14,434 nucleotides of DNA from Balneolales bacterium (lineage in GTDB: Bacteria > Bacteroidota > Rhodothermia > Balneolales > Natronogracilivirgulaceae): assembly GCA_007116685.1 (NCBI GenBank), contig SKIC01000320.1:1-14434 (forward strand), given 5' to 3'. Below the pieces are notes generated by a model. That model saw only the letters and a program-made list of their open reading frames with translations. It was not told the DNA's origin and made no database searches. Numbering within the stretch: position 1 is the stretch's first letter; each line of letters opens with the position of its first letter. Positions 6,819-14,434 of the stretch are shown piece by piece. A program made the position numbers and the translations under genes.

Positions 6819-7493
6819 ATGATTGATGTATTCCATAACATCCCCGTACTCTATGAAGACAATCATCTGCTGGTTGTCGACAAACCTGCCGGACTTCTTG
6901 TTCAGGAAGATCACACTGGTGCTCAGGATTTACTCACAGTCTTGAAGGAATATCTCCGTTACAAATATGATAAACCCGGCAATGTCTTTCTGGCACTCGT
7001 TCATAGACTAGATCGTCCGGTATCCGGAGTTATGATTCTAGCCAAAACTTCTAAGTGCGCTTCGCGTCTGTCTGATCAAATTCGACGTAGAACGGTCTCA
7101 AAACTTTATCAAGCAGTCGTTGAAGGCAAAACTTTTGATAATCCCTCCGTTGTACATTATTTAATCAAAGATCACAAAAACAATAAGACGATTGCTTTCG
7201 ATACTGATGGTCCTGAGCGGAAATTAGCTAAATTGAGTTATACGACTCTTAAATCACTGGATACCCTTAGTTTAGTGAATGTAAATTTAATCACCGGGCG
7301 TCCTCATCAAATTCGGGTTCAATTAGCAGCTATTGGGCATCCACTTTGGGGTGATCGCAAGTATGGAACGCCTCAGAAAGGCTCTGTAGCTTTGAGATGT
7401 GTTAAAATGGAGATAAATCATCCAACAAAAAATGTTAGAATGACTTTTGAAGCAAGATTACCAGACACCAGTCCCTGGAATTGGTTTACATAA
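6819..7493 (+). CDS. RluA-family RNA pseudouridine synthase
   Basis: Isomerises specific uridines to pseudouridine in rRNA or tRNA. The 224-residue protein is just the catalytic domain, without the N-terminal S4 RNA-binding domain of RluC and RluD, so it resembles the shorter RluA/TruC-type members. It opens with ILYEDNHLLVVDKPAGLLVQ-like family residues (positions 9-29). The catalytic motif HRLDRPVSG is at 62-70 with the catalytic aspartate D65. KLYQAVVEG (about 95-103) and LITGRPHQIRVQLAAIGHPLWGDRKYG (about 157-183) are further family motifs and are complete. The exact RNA target cannot be told from sequence. It ends 2 bases before the stop of pdxH, with which it converges. Confidence 0.92.
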   Translation: MIDVFHNIPVLYEDNHLLVVDKPAGLLVQEDHTGAQDLLTVLKEYLRYKYDKPGNVFLALVHRLDRPVSGVMILAKTSKCASRLSDQIRRRTVSKLYQAVVEGKTFDNPSVVHYLIKDHKNNKTIAFDTDGPERKLAKLSYTTLKSLDTLSLVNVNLITGRPHQIRVQLAAIGHPLWGDRKYGTPQKGSVALRCVKMEINHPTKNVRMTFEARLPDTSPWNWFT

Positions 7494-7500
7494 TATTATG
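7489..7500. other. 12-base palindrome holding both convergent stop codons
   Basis: CATAATATTATG is a perfect palindrome. It contains the TAA of the pseudouridine synthase gene (7491-7493) and, on the other strand, the TAA of pdxH (7496-7498). No GC-rich stem with a T tract is present here, so neither gene has an obvious intrinsic terminator at the junction. Confidence 0.6.
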
Positions 7501-8188
7501 GAGCCAGGCGGTATTTTTCCCAATTAGCTTCATTTTCGTTAGGCTTTTCAAAAACTATTCTATCGTGCAGCCTACCAGTTCTACCTTGCCAAAATTCGAA
7601 TTTAGTGGGTTTTATTCGTATTCCACCCCAGTTTTCCGGTCTTTTGATTTCTTTTTGACCTGCCCATTGTTTATCAAGTGTGTTGTAATTCTCCTCTAAC
7701 TCTTCTCGTCCTGATATTTTGCTACTTTGAGCTGATGCTAAGGCACTTAAATTACTTTTTCGTGGCCTGGAAGCAAAATAAGCATCTGATTCTTCACTGC
7801 TAGTTTTTTCGGCTACACCCTCAATCCGTAATTGTCTGAATAATTCAGGCCAATTAAAGTTCACTGATACAAATGGGTTTTCAAAAATATCTTGACACTT
7901 AGCACTCTCATAATTCGTGAAGAAAACAAAACCGTTTTCTTCAAATCCTTTGAGCAAGACAATTCTGCTGTGTGGCTTATGCTCTGAATCTACCGTACTT
8001 AGTACAAATGAGTTAGCATCAAACATTGCACTTTTAGCAGCTTCATCAAACCATCTATCAAATAGCTTAATAGGATCATCCCCGGAATTTTCTTCTGTCA
8101 GGGGTTCTCCTGTGTACTCTCTGCGTAAAGCAGAAACAGCAGTACGCCATGTACTTACATCATTTTTTTTAAGCCATTTTTTAAGCAT
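7496..8188 (-). CDS. pdxH: Pyridoxine/pyridoxamine 5'-phosphate oxidase
   Basis: FMN-dependent enzyme that oxidises pyridoxamine or pyridoxine 5'-phosphate to pyridoxal 5'-phosphate, the last step of vitamin B6 cofactor synthesis and salvage. The 230 residues match the family. The N-terminal LRREYTGEPLTEEN...DPIKLFDRWFDEA region (about 21-50) is typical. FMN-binding residues lie in SRIVLLKGF...FFTNYESAK (74-97). FNWPELFRQLRIEG (111-124) and SRPRKSNLSALASAQSS (140-156) follow. The C-terminal substrate-binding part is FWQGRTGRLHDRIVF (199-213), with the R-L-H motif at 206-208. It starts 3 bases after the dsbD stop, so it appears to be the last gene of the minus-strand operon. A B6 enzyme in a thiol-redox operon is an unobvious pairing. 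Confidence 0.95.
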   Translation of the reverse strand: MLKKWLKKNDVSTWRTAVSALRREYTGEPLTEENSGDDPIKLFDRWFDEAAKSAMFDANSFVLSTVDSEHKPHSRIVLLKGFEENGFVFFTNYESAKCQDIFENPFVSVNFNWPELFRQLRIEGVAEKTSSEESDAYFASRPRKSNLSALASAQSSKISGREELEENYNTLDKQWAGQKEIKRPENWGGIRIKPTKFEFWQGRTGRLHDRIVFEKPNENEANWEKYRLAP

Positions 8189-8191
8189 GAT

Positions 8192-9997
8192 TTAATTGAG
8201 TACTAAACTATCAATCACTTTGGATATTCGCTCAAGGAATCTATCGGCATTCATAAAACCAACTACCCTTGCATCCATAACCTCTTCCCCATCTCTGTTT
8301 AAGAAAACAATAGTGGGCACTCCAGCAATATTGAATTCTTGCCTGAGTTCCTCGGATTCAGGTGAATCAAAGTGTGTGAGATCCACTTTAAGTCTTGTCA
8401 TTTCAAGTGTAGCGTCAATGACACGTGGGTCAGTAAACGTATTTCTTTCTAATTCCAGGCAAGGTATACACCAGTCAGCATAGAAATCTAATACAATAAG
8501 TTCATTATTTTCTAATGCTTCCTGATACTTCTCTTGTGTGAACATCTCCCACTCTATTCCAGGCTTTTGAAGATTTTGGAATAGTAGGAAAGCAATTACA
8601 AGTGCCACAGAACCTGTAACCCATTTCACTCTTTGAAACAGCTTTTTATCGTTTCCAGTTTTTTCAATGAATCCGAGATAAATCCCACCAATCAAAAGCG
8701 TTATTATCAATAAATGAAGTACATAACTTGGATAAAAAGCCAATCCCACATAAAACAGCGCCAATCCTACCAGAATAACTCCGAATACCTTCTTTACCCA
8801 GACCATCCACATACCGGATTTAGGCATTTTTTGGATTAAACCTGTAAACGTACCAAGTATTAAATAAGGGAATCCTAATCCAAGTGAAAGAATAAAAAAT
8901 GACCAAAATCCAAAAACAGGATCACCTTGCGTTCCAACAAATGCTAAAAGAGCAATAATTGGTGGGCCAATACAGGGTGCTGCAAAAATTCCAACTACCA
9001 AACCAGACAAATAAGTGCCTATGAATCCTGAGGAGTTCCCGCTTCCTAGTTTACTTGATAGCCAATATGGAATTTGTAATTCGTAAAGCCCGAACATGGA
9101 TAGCGCCAAAAGGAAAAACAGTATCCCAATAACAGCGAGGACAATTGGACTTTGTAGCCATGCCCCGAATAAGCCACCACTAAGGGCAGCCATAACGCCT
9201 AAAACGGAATACATAGTGGCAATACCCAATACATAGGTAACCGCCTTGGTGAAAACTATTGATGTTCTGGTATCCTGTTGTGCGCCAAAAATGGAAACCG
9301 TTACAGAAAGCATTGGATACACACATGGGGTCAGATTTAAGGCCAATCCTATAAAGAAAATGGCAACAAAAGCCCAAAGTCCGCCATGTGTTTCAAACAT
9401 ACTGGCAATTTCATTCTGAGAACCTGCAACACCGGCAGAAGACATAGTTGGATCGTAAGCACTAAAAATGTCTTCATTAATCGCATTAAAACTCTCGTCT
9501 GCTGCCACTAATTCTATTGGAATTTGAATTGGTATATTTGTGGGAGCCAAACACGTTTGGTCATCACAGGCTTGCACTCTCAGTGTTCCATTGATTATAT
9601 AATCTCCGGGACTTGCATTGGAGGAAGCTCTTAATCCAATAAATATGGGAGACTCTCCTTCATACACCAGTAGTTCTTCCCCACCAGCAAAAGCAAATTC
9701 ATAAGCTTTAGGTTGTGGATAAACAATATCAGATATGATAAACTGATTGTGTGGTTCCAGAGTAAGTTCTGTTCCGATTAAGAAATCCAGTGTTGGAACA
9801 TTCGCGTTTACATGCCAACCTTCTTGTAAATTCATCTGCACAACGGCGATAAATTCCTGACCTGCAGGAACTCTGTCTACAGATAGCATGATCTCAGGTG
9901 CAAGTCTTGTTGCGCTGGATATCGGCTGTGCTTTTAAATCTGCAAAAGAGAATAAAACAGCAAGAAGTGCAGTAAGAAACGGAAGGAACTTATTCAT
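8192..9997 (-). CDS. dsbD: Thiol:disulfide interchange protein DsbD (three-domain form)
   Basis: Inner-membrane electron carrier that moves reducing power from cytoplasmic thioredoxin to periplasmic thiol proteins through three cysteine pairs (601 residues). A signal peptide (about 1-23) precedes the periplasmic alpha domain, with C144 and C149 (ACDDQTC). The membrane beta domain (about 205-475) has about eight helices and the two essential cysteines C225 (LTPCVYP) and C342 (APCIGPP). The C-terminal thioredoxin-fold gamma domain has the DWCIPC active site (C510, C513) and the cis-proline in GVPTIVFL. All three pairs are present, so it should be functional. It is 3 bases downstream of the thioredoxin-fold lipoprotein gene and 3 bases upstream of pdxH. 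The lipoprotein is a natural candidate partner. Confidence 0.95.
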   Translation of the reverse strand: MNKFLPFLTALLAVLFSFADLKAQPISSATRLAPEIMLSVDRVPAGQEFIAVVQMNLQEGWHVNANVPTLDFLIGTELTLEPHNQFIISDIVYPQPKAYEFAFAGGEELLVYEGESPIFIGLRASSNASPGDYIINGTLRVQACDDQTCLAPTNIPIQIPIELVAADESFNAINEDIFSAYDPTMSSAGVAGSQNEIASMFETHGGLWAFVAIFFIGLALNLTPCVYPMLSVTVSIFGAQQDTRTSIVFTKAVTYVLGIATMYSVLGVMAALSGGLFGAWLQSPIVLAVIGILFFLLALSMFGLYELQIPYWLSSKLGSGNSSGFIGTYLSGLVVGIFAAPCIGPPIIALLAFVGTQGDPVFGFWSFFILSLGLGFPYLILGTFTGLIQKMPKSGMWMVWVKKVFGVILVGLALFYVGLAFYPSYVLHLLIITLLIGGIYLGFIEKTGNDKKLFQRVKWVTGSVALVIAFLLFQNLQKPGIEWEMFTQEKYQEALENNELIVLDFYADWCIPCLELERNTFTDPRVIDATLEMTRLKVDLTHFDSPESEELRQEFNIAGVPTIVFLNRDGEEVMDARVVGFMNADRFLERISKVIDSLVLN

Positions 9998-10000
9998 GGA

Positions 10001-10531
10001 TTACTGAGCGAGACTTTTTTCGTATTCTTCGAAGCTCATGGTTTCGTATTTGCCATCAGCAACAAAGTTTAAAATGTTTGTGAATGTTGGTGCATCCATG
10101 AAACCGGGTTGAGCGGCAAAGGGTTCACCATCATGTGCAATAATTATAGTGGTGGGATATGAAGACACTCTGAATTCATAAGCCAAATCTCGCTTTTCGA
10201 TTTGATGCCCATTAAAGGTTATCACGTCTTTAGATTCCGCATCCAATCGAACAGCAAGGTAATTTTCTTCTATTGCTTTAAGAACATTTTCATCTCTATA
10301 CGTTTCTGTGTTCATTCTGCGACAGAATCCGCACCATTCGGTATAAACATCAATTAAAACCCATTTTCCTTCTTCACGAGCTCTTTCCTGAGCTTCTTCC
10401 ATACTTAACCAGTCTACTAATTGTTCTACATCATTGGAGTGCGAAGTAGAATTATTGGCTTCAGATGAATTGCAGGCCATAACAAGCAGACCAACTATTA
10501 CGATAAATGATATTTCAAGTGTTTTTTTCAT
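10001..10531 (-). CDS. Thioredoxin-fold lipoprotein (CGFC active site)
   Basis: A 176-residue exported protein. The N-terminus (MKKTLEISFIVIVGLLVMAC) is a lipoprotein signal with the lipobox ending at C20, followed by a Ser/Asn-rich linker (21-35). The rest is a thioredoxin-fold domain of the Thioredoxin_7/DUF255-like kind, with the motif EWCGFCRRMN (active-site C67 and C70) and a cis-proline at about P126 (SSYPTTIII). The mature protein should be tethered at the periplasmic face. Coupling to dsbD, 3 bases downstream, suggests it is reduced by DsbD and acts as a reductase or protector of envelope thiols, perhaps in cytochrome c maturation or repair of oxidised proteins. No cytochrome maturation gene is in the window. 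The specific substrate is unknown. Confidence 0.9.
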   Translation of the reverse strand: MKKTLEISFIVIVGLLVMACNSSEANNSTSHSNDVEQLVDWLSMEEAQERAREEGKWVLIDVYTEWCGFCRRMNTETYRDENVLKAIEENYLAVRLDAESKDVITFNGHQIEKRDLAYEFRVSSYPTTIIIAHDGEPFAAQPGFMDAPTFTNILNFVADGKYETMSFEEYEKSLAQ

Positions 10532-10557
10532 GGCAAATATTAAACATATATAATAAT

Positions 10558-13080
10558 CTATATAATATCGGAAGATTTTTTTTCTGTATCAAAGCGAATC
10601 CAACCTTTGTTTTCCAACCATTGGATTAAGGCAGGTAAAAAAGTAAGCCCTGAGAAAAGGGTCATGCCAATACCAATCACTGCGAGTAAACCGATAGAAA
10701 ACAAACCGGGATGACTTGTTAGTAGTAAACCGGCAAAACCTAACATTGTTGTGAATGAACCTATAGTAATGTGCTGCCCTGTGCTGGATAAAACCTTCCA
10801 CATACTTTTTGGTCCCTCCTCTCTGTACCTGTTGGCCAGGTGTACTCCATTATCATTACCGATACCAATAATAGCGGGTAGAACTACCATATTATAGAAG
10901 TTGAGAGTGATATTGAAGACAATCATAATGGCAAAAGTCCAAATCAAACCAACAAGTAGAGGAAGCATGGCAATCAAGGCCCATCGAAAAGAGCCAAAGG
11001 CAAAATTTACGATAATGAAAATCATAATAAAGGTAGCAGCAACCATGTAGGGACTTTCTTTTCTCATCAATTCCAGCATTTCAGCTGCGACTATTGAGGT
11101 GCTTGCTGCATGATATACGGTACCATCCTCGGTAACTACGGTTCCTGCTTCGTTTTTGAAGGCGATTGAATTCAGTCCATCACTTAGGCCAATAGCAGGA
11201 TAAATCATCACGAATCGGCCAATTTCACCATCTCTAGTAAGAAATCTATTTTTGAGATAATCTGGTACATCTTCGATGGCCAATGGCTCGGTTACTTTAG
11301 ATGCTCTCCGCAAGATGTCTAAATCCTCATCTTCTTCATCAATTATAAACGGATCCTGTAGTAATTGATAGATTTCTGCGATTAGTGCGAGTTTTTGAAT
11401 TTCATCCTCAACAGTTACTGGAAAACGTTCTTGCAGGGCTTCCACTTCAAGTATTGTTGTTTCAGGATTTTCATCTATCATCTGTCTTACAGCATCCAAA
11501 AGTTTTAGAACTTCCTCATCAGAATCAACAATAATGTAAGCCGGGTTTCTTCGGGATGTTTGCTGAACTTGTCTTTGTAAAGCACGGAATTCGCTAAATT
11601 CTGTAAACTCCGGCTCCAACTCTGAGAAATTGTAGTTATATCGAATGTCACCTCTGTTGAAAAATACAAAGGCACCGATTGCCAATCCGATAATAACTAT
11701 AGCCTTGTAAGCTGGAAACGTTCTGGAAACTTGCTGTACCGGGCGATAATTTTTGTTCAAAAGAATCCAATTCCAACGTTCACCAATAACAAGCAGTGCC
11801 GGCAGAATAAATAGCATACTCATGAATGCCAGGAAAATTCCAGTTCCGGATATAAATCCGAATTCTGAAAACCCTCGAAAATCAGCGATTACCAAAATGA
11901 AGAGAGCAACAGAAGTAGTAACTGCACTTGCCATAATGGCTGCCCCGGTAGAATCATAGGTTTCATAAAGTGTTTCGAGGATATCCTTGCCGGATGATCT
12001 TTTTTCGAGATACCTGGCATAAAAGTGAAGTCCATAATCGATTCCAAGTCCAAATAAGATTACGAACAATACGGAGGTCATCGTATTCAGGCTGCCAATT
12101 ACAAAATAAGCTATGGCAAAGGTTACAATCAGACTTATGAATAAGGGAATCCCAATGATTATAACTGGAACGGGGAATCGAATAGCATGACTCCAAAACG
12201 AGTACGTTCTATCCTCTCTGGCACCTCGCCTGTAGTTGATGTATTTCTTAATGAAGAAATAAAAAGCTACCAGGAGAATCACAGACCCTATACCGGAGGC
12301 AAATGAGCTAGCTACATCATTGATGATAAACTCAAGTTCCTGCAAGTGTCTTTTCAAACGCCCGCCGGCCAGGACTTCCATATCAGGATGAAAAGATGCA
12401 GGGTTTAATTCGGCGATTAAAGCATCAGAAGCCTCAAATAAATCTTCCAGAAAACGCGTATCACTGCGTGAACCAGTGGGGAAAAAGTCCACAACTAAAA
12501 TCGTACTATCCTCATTCACAGGATATGTTGAGGGAACTAGTTCGGCATAGAGATCTTGAAATCGTTGCAGGTCATCTACTTCATCTTCATCGTCAAAGTC
12601 ATCGAAATCAATAAAAAATGGGTTGGCCTCAAGTTTAGCATCTTCGATTCGATTTTCGAGATATTCCATAATCTCATCTAATTCTCGAATTGTGGCGAGA
12701 TAGAGAGCATAATCTTTCAGGATTTCATTATCTCTGGTAAATTCGAATCGGTTAAAAAATGGAGCATTTGTTCTTTCATCAAATAATTCCAGCGCTTTGG
12801 GAATGAGCGCTTCTGCGAATGCTCTATTGGCTTCAAAATCAGGAGAGCTTATCACAAAATTAACAGCTGTTTCGCCACCAACAGTTTGGCGCAGGCGCTC
12901 CATTTCGATAACGTATTTGTTATCAGGAGGGAGTAAACTAGCTAAATCAGTGTCTATATCAAGTTTAATAGCGTAAAAAGCACTTACTATAGCAAGTAAA
13001 ATTCCACTAATTAAAACTGTATAGGGATGCCTGTAATTGATACCGATTAGTGGACGAAACAGGCCAAGAATAAAATTCAT
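10558..13080 (-). CDS. MMPL/RND-superfamily membrane transporter (HpnN-like architecture)
   Basis: An 840-residue protein with the two-fold RND layout: one helix, a large periplasmic loop (about 40-255) and five to six helices, repeated in the second half with a loop at about 480-675. TM4 of half one carries LGIDYGLHFYARYLE (Asp348), and the matching helix of half two carries IGNDNGVHLANRYRE (Asp743); these are the usual proton-relay positions. Family members move lipids such as hopanoids, or other hydrophobic molecules, to the outer envelope by proton motive force. No membrane-fusion or outer-membrane partner is adjacent, which fits the MMPL/HpnN subgroup rather than AcrB-type tripartite pumps. 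Loop 1 has an acidic stretch (about 158-170, FDDFDDEDEVDD) and loop 2 another (about 580-588). The ATG at 13080 is preferred over a TTG one codon upstream. The substrate is unknown. Confidence 0.9.
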   Translation of the reverse strand: MNFILGLFRPLIGINYRHPYTVLISGILLAIVSAFYAIKLDIDTDLASLLPPDNKYVIEMERLRQTVGGETAVNFVISSPDFEANRAFAEALIPKALELFDERTNAPFFNRFEFTRDNEILKDYALYLATIRELDEIMEYLENRIEDAKLEANPFFIDFDDFDDEDEVDDLQRFQDLYAELVPSTYPVNEDSTILVVDFFPTGSRSDTRFLEDLFEASDALIAELNPASFHPDMEVLAGGRLKRHLQELEFIINDVASSFASGIGSVILLVAFYFFIKKYINYRRGAREDRTYSFWSHAIRFPVPVIIIGIPLFISLIVTFAIAYFVIGSLNTMTSVLFVILFGLGIDYGLHFYARYLEKRSSGKDILETLYETYDSTGAAIMASAVTTSVALFILVIADFRGFSEFGFISGTGIFLAFMSMLFILPALLVIGERWNWILLNKNYRPVQQVSRTFPAYKAIVIIGLAIGAFVFFNRGDIRYNYNFSELEPEFTEFSEFRALQRQVQQTSRRNPAYIIVDSDEEVLKLLDAVRQMIDENPETTILEVEALQERFPVTVEDEIQKLALIAEIYQLLQDPFIIDEEDEDLDILRRASKVTEPLAIEDVPDYLKNRFLTRDGEIGRFVMIYPAIGLSDGLNSIAFKNEAGTVVTEDGTVYHAASTSIVAAEMLELMRKESPYMVAATFIMIFIIVNFAFGSFRWALIAMLPLLVGLIWTFAIMIVFNITLNFYNMVVLPAIIGIGNDNGVHLANRYREEGPKSMWKVLSSTGQHITIGSFTTMLGFAGLLLTSHPGLFSIGLLAVIGIGMTLFSGLTFLPALIQWLENKGWIRFDTEKKSSDII

Positions 13081-13103
13081 CAAACTTTTGTGTTAAAATG
13101 TAA

Positions 13104-13529
13104 TCAGGAGATTTCTTCTCCATTTACTAAAACTTTGTATGAAATATCGGCAGTTTTAGAAATCATCTGAGATACGGAACAATACTTTTCCATAGATAAA
13201 TCCGCAGCCCTTAGCGCTTTACTTGGAGGCACATCACCATCAATTTCAAAAGACACTTCTACCTTTTTGAAAACTTTAGGCACTGTTTCTGATCTATCTC
13301 CTTTCACGCTTACTCGTAAATCAGCTACTCTAACTTTTTGCTTTTTCAGAATGTCGATAATATCAATACTACTGCATCCACCAATAGCCATTAAAACCAT
13401 CTCCATAGGGCTAACGCCACTTCCCTGTCCTCCGGCCTGTTCAGAAGCATCCATTACAACTTCTTTACCGGCTCCGTTTAATGCTTTCATTTGAAAAGCA
13501 TCGTCTGTTCTACTGATGATTACGTTCAT
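13104..13529 (-). CDS. OsmC-family peroxide-detoxifying protein
   Basis: Small cytoplasmic OsmC/Ohr-superfamily protein (141 residues), closer to the YhfA-type OsmC branch than to Ohr as judged by overall shape. The two conserved cysteines are C52 in AIGGCSSIDI, at the start of the long central helix, and C117 in MEKYCSVSQM. SPMEMVLMAIGGC is typical of the superfamily. Members reduce organic hydroperoxides with the cysteine pair, but for YhfA-like members the substrate is poorly known. It is the first gene of a minus-strand run: 20 bases upstream of the MMPL gene ATG (23 counting from that ATG) and 92 bases downstream of rsmA. The ATG at 13529 is the natural start. Confidence 0.92.
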   Translation of the reverse strand: MNVIISRTDDAFQMKALNGAGKEVVMDASEQAGGQGSGVSPMEMVLMAIGGCSSIDIIDILKKQKVRVADLRVSVKGDRSETVPKVFKKVEVSFEIDGDVPPSKALRAADLSMEKYCSVSQMISKTADISYKVLVNGEEIS

Positions 13530-13621
13530 ATTCAGATATGTTGAAAGATTTTAATCAAGTGTTTAATAATTAGATAAAGTACGAATTTAACTCTGTATTG
13601 TGAATACGCTATGGATAACTT
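13530..13621 (-). promoter_or_regulatory. Gap between rsmA and osmC; likely place of the operon promoter
   Basis: These 92 AT-rich bases are the only sizeable gap in the minus-strand run and are the natural site for a promoter of the osmC to pdxH operon. I see no full TTTG/TAnnTTTG pair, no strong hairpin with a T tract and no obvious operator. Both an independent promoter and read-through from rsmA remain possible. Confidence 0.3.
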
Positions 13622-14392
13622 TTAAGTATGTAAACATTCATTTTGATACCATTTCGTAAGTAAAACGTAATCTTCAGGGCGCAAAGCTTCCGCTCTTTTA
13701 TTGGCGAAATCTTCTGGCATATTTTCCATACCACTCAGCCCCTTAAGTGCGTTGCTTAGCTTTTTGCGTCTTTGATTAAAAGCTGTTCTAACTATGGTTT
13801 TAAACACATCCACTTTAAAGTCCTTTTCCAATTCTTTCGGAACAAATCTCACTACTGCGCTATCTACCTTGGGTTTTGGCTCAAAAACATTTGGTGAAAC
13901 GTTAAAAAGAATTTCACACTCGCTTAAAATTTGTGATTGTACACTCAGAATACCGTAGGTTTTATTTCCGTGCTTGGCTACCACTCTTTCTGCAACTTCT
14001 TTTTGCATCATGAAAACGGCCTCTGAGAATAAGTGTCCATTATCTAATACTGAAAACAAAATTTGGCTAGTGATGTAATATGGCAAATTCCCAATTACTG
14101 CTGCTTTTTCATTAGCAAGAATTAAATCATGCCAATCAGTTTTTCGAATATCCTGCTGAATTACCGACAGTTTGGGGAATTTCTCTTGTAAAAGTTCTAC
14201 GGCTCTGGAATCTATTTCAATAACTTGTAAAGCAGGATATTTATCTAATAAATGAGCAGTCAGAGCACCGTCACCCGGACCAATTTCAAATACTTTCGAA
14301 TCAGCAGGAGATTGTAAGGAAGAAACAATCTTCAGTATGATATTTTTGTCTCGCAGAAAATTCTGCCCGAGGCTTTTCTTAGGTTTTAGCAT
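13622..14392 (-). CDS. rsmA: 16S rRNA (adenine-1518/1519-N6) dimethyltransferase RsmA/KsgA
   Basis: Uses S-adenosylmethionine to dimethylate two adjacent adenines in the 3' loop of 16S rRNA, a late check of small-subunit assembly. The 256 residues agree with the family. It starts with KKSLGQNFLRD (5-15), then the SAM motif EIGPGDGALT (36-45), VIEIDSRAVE with the acidic ribose-binding residue (57-66), QQDIRKTDW (79-87) and the catalytic NLPYYI motif (102-107). FMMQKEVAERVVA and VFEPKPKVDSAVV follow. The C-terminal FNQRRKKLSNAL helix and ALRPEDYVLL complete it. It is on the same strand as the osmC operon but 92 bases away. Its start, 42 bases inside the window's right edge, is secure because motif I of the family begins at once. 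Confidence 0.96.
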   Translation of the reverse strand: MLKPKKSLGQNFLRDKNIILKIVSSLQSPADSKVFEIGPGDGALTAHLLDKYPALQVIEIDSRAVELLQEKFPKLSVIQQDIRKTDWHDLILANEKAAVIGNLPYYITSQILFSVLDNGHLFSEAVFMMQKEVAERVVAKHGNKTYGILSVQSQILSECEILFNVSPNVFEPKPKVDSAVVRFVPKELEKDFKVDVFKTIVRTAFNQRRKKLSNALKGLSGMENMPEDFANKRAEALRPEDYVLLTKWYQNECLHT

Positions 14393-14434
14393 ATCTAAAT
14401 TTTAATGATATCGAAGATAGTGATAATCATTGAG
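14393..14434. promoter_or_regulatory. rsmA upstream sequence with a Fur-box-like match at the window edge
   Basis: Bases 14416-14434 match 15 of 19 positions of the enterobacterial Fur box consensus, with the core TGATAATCATT identical. On the minus strand, the complement of 14412-14419 reads TATCTTCG, a one-mismatch Bacteroidota -7 box, 20 to 27 bases ahead of the rsmA ATG. Its upstream element would lie outside the window. The window ends inside the right part of the Fur-like site, so it may serve a gene beyond the edge. Confidence 0.3.

Noticed and set aside
7917..8195. Open frame opposite the pdxH start, and another at 8196-8483 opposite dsbD
   Set aside because: Both mirror conserved coding sequence of pdxH and dsbD, which have complete motifs.
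13081..13083. TTG start one codon upstream of the MMPL gene ATG
   Set aside because: ATG at 13078-13080 follows at once and is the ordinary start; the TTG would add a single residue.
1..14434. CRISPR array, tRNA, rRNA, insertion sequence, toxin-antitoxin pair or defence genes
   Set aside because: No regularly spaced repeats, transposase motifs, cloverleaf sequences or such gene pairs were seen. Almost the whole window is accounted for by housekeeping genes.

Overview
The window is an AT-rich, densely packed chromosomal segment with no mobile element, tRNA, rRNA or CRISPR array that I can see. It looks like a marine or saline member of the Bacteroidota/Balneolota side of the tree. That placement is inferred, not proven. 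It rests on the AT-rich coding style, the general lack of Shine-Dalgarno sequences, an extended NuoI, a three-domain DsbD and a candidate Bacteroidota-type promoter (TTTG...TAnnTTTG-like). All named genes are ordinary housekeeping or stress genes, and no stretch longer than about 220 bases lacks a gene.

Layout. Bases 1-1320 (+) are the C-terminal two thirds of a transketolase cut by the window edge. It runs convergently into a minus-strand pair, a 77-residue two-helix membrane protein (2511-2744) followed by a membrane-anchored SpoIIE/RsbU-type PP2C phosphatase (1334-2455). A long hairpin that fits a terminator for transketolase lies inside the 3' coding end of the phosphatase. Divergent from that pair is der (2825-4135, +), a double GTPase for 50S ribosome assembly. 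Next comes a tight plus-strand group: nuoI (4237-4920), a helical protein of unknown function (4931-5428) and a protein with about seven membrane helices (5432-6070). A BCP/AhpE-like peroxiredoxin (6141-6599) follows and ends in a clear intrinsic terminator. An RluA-family pseudouridine synthase (6819-7493, +) closes the plus-strand part.

From 7496 to 14392 everything is on the minus strand, read right to left: rsmA (ksgA), an OsmC-family protein, a large MMPL/RND-type transporter, a thioredoxin-fold lipoprotein, dsbD and pdxH. The last five are separated by only 3 to 26 bases and look like one operon. Its theme is thiol redox and envelope maintenance: DsbD carries electrons across the inner membrane, the CGFC lipoprotein is a plausible periplasmic acceptor, and OsmC uses a cysteine pair against peroxides. 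PdxH (an FMN enzyme making pyridoxal phosphate) and the MMPL transporter are less obvious partners.

The strongest leads for something undescribed are modest: the nuoI-linked pair of unknown genes, the redox/MMPL operon, the terminator embedded in an opposing gene, and a Fur-box-like sequence at the extreme right edge. I did not find a defence system, a biosynthetic cluster or any other clear new system.
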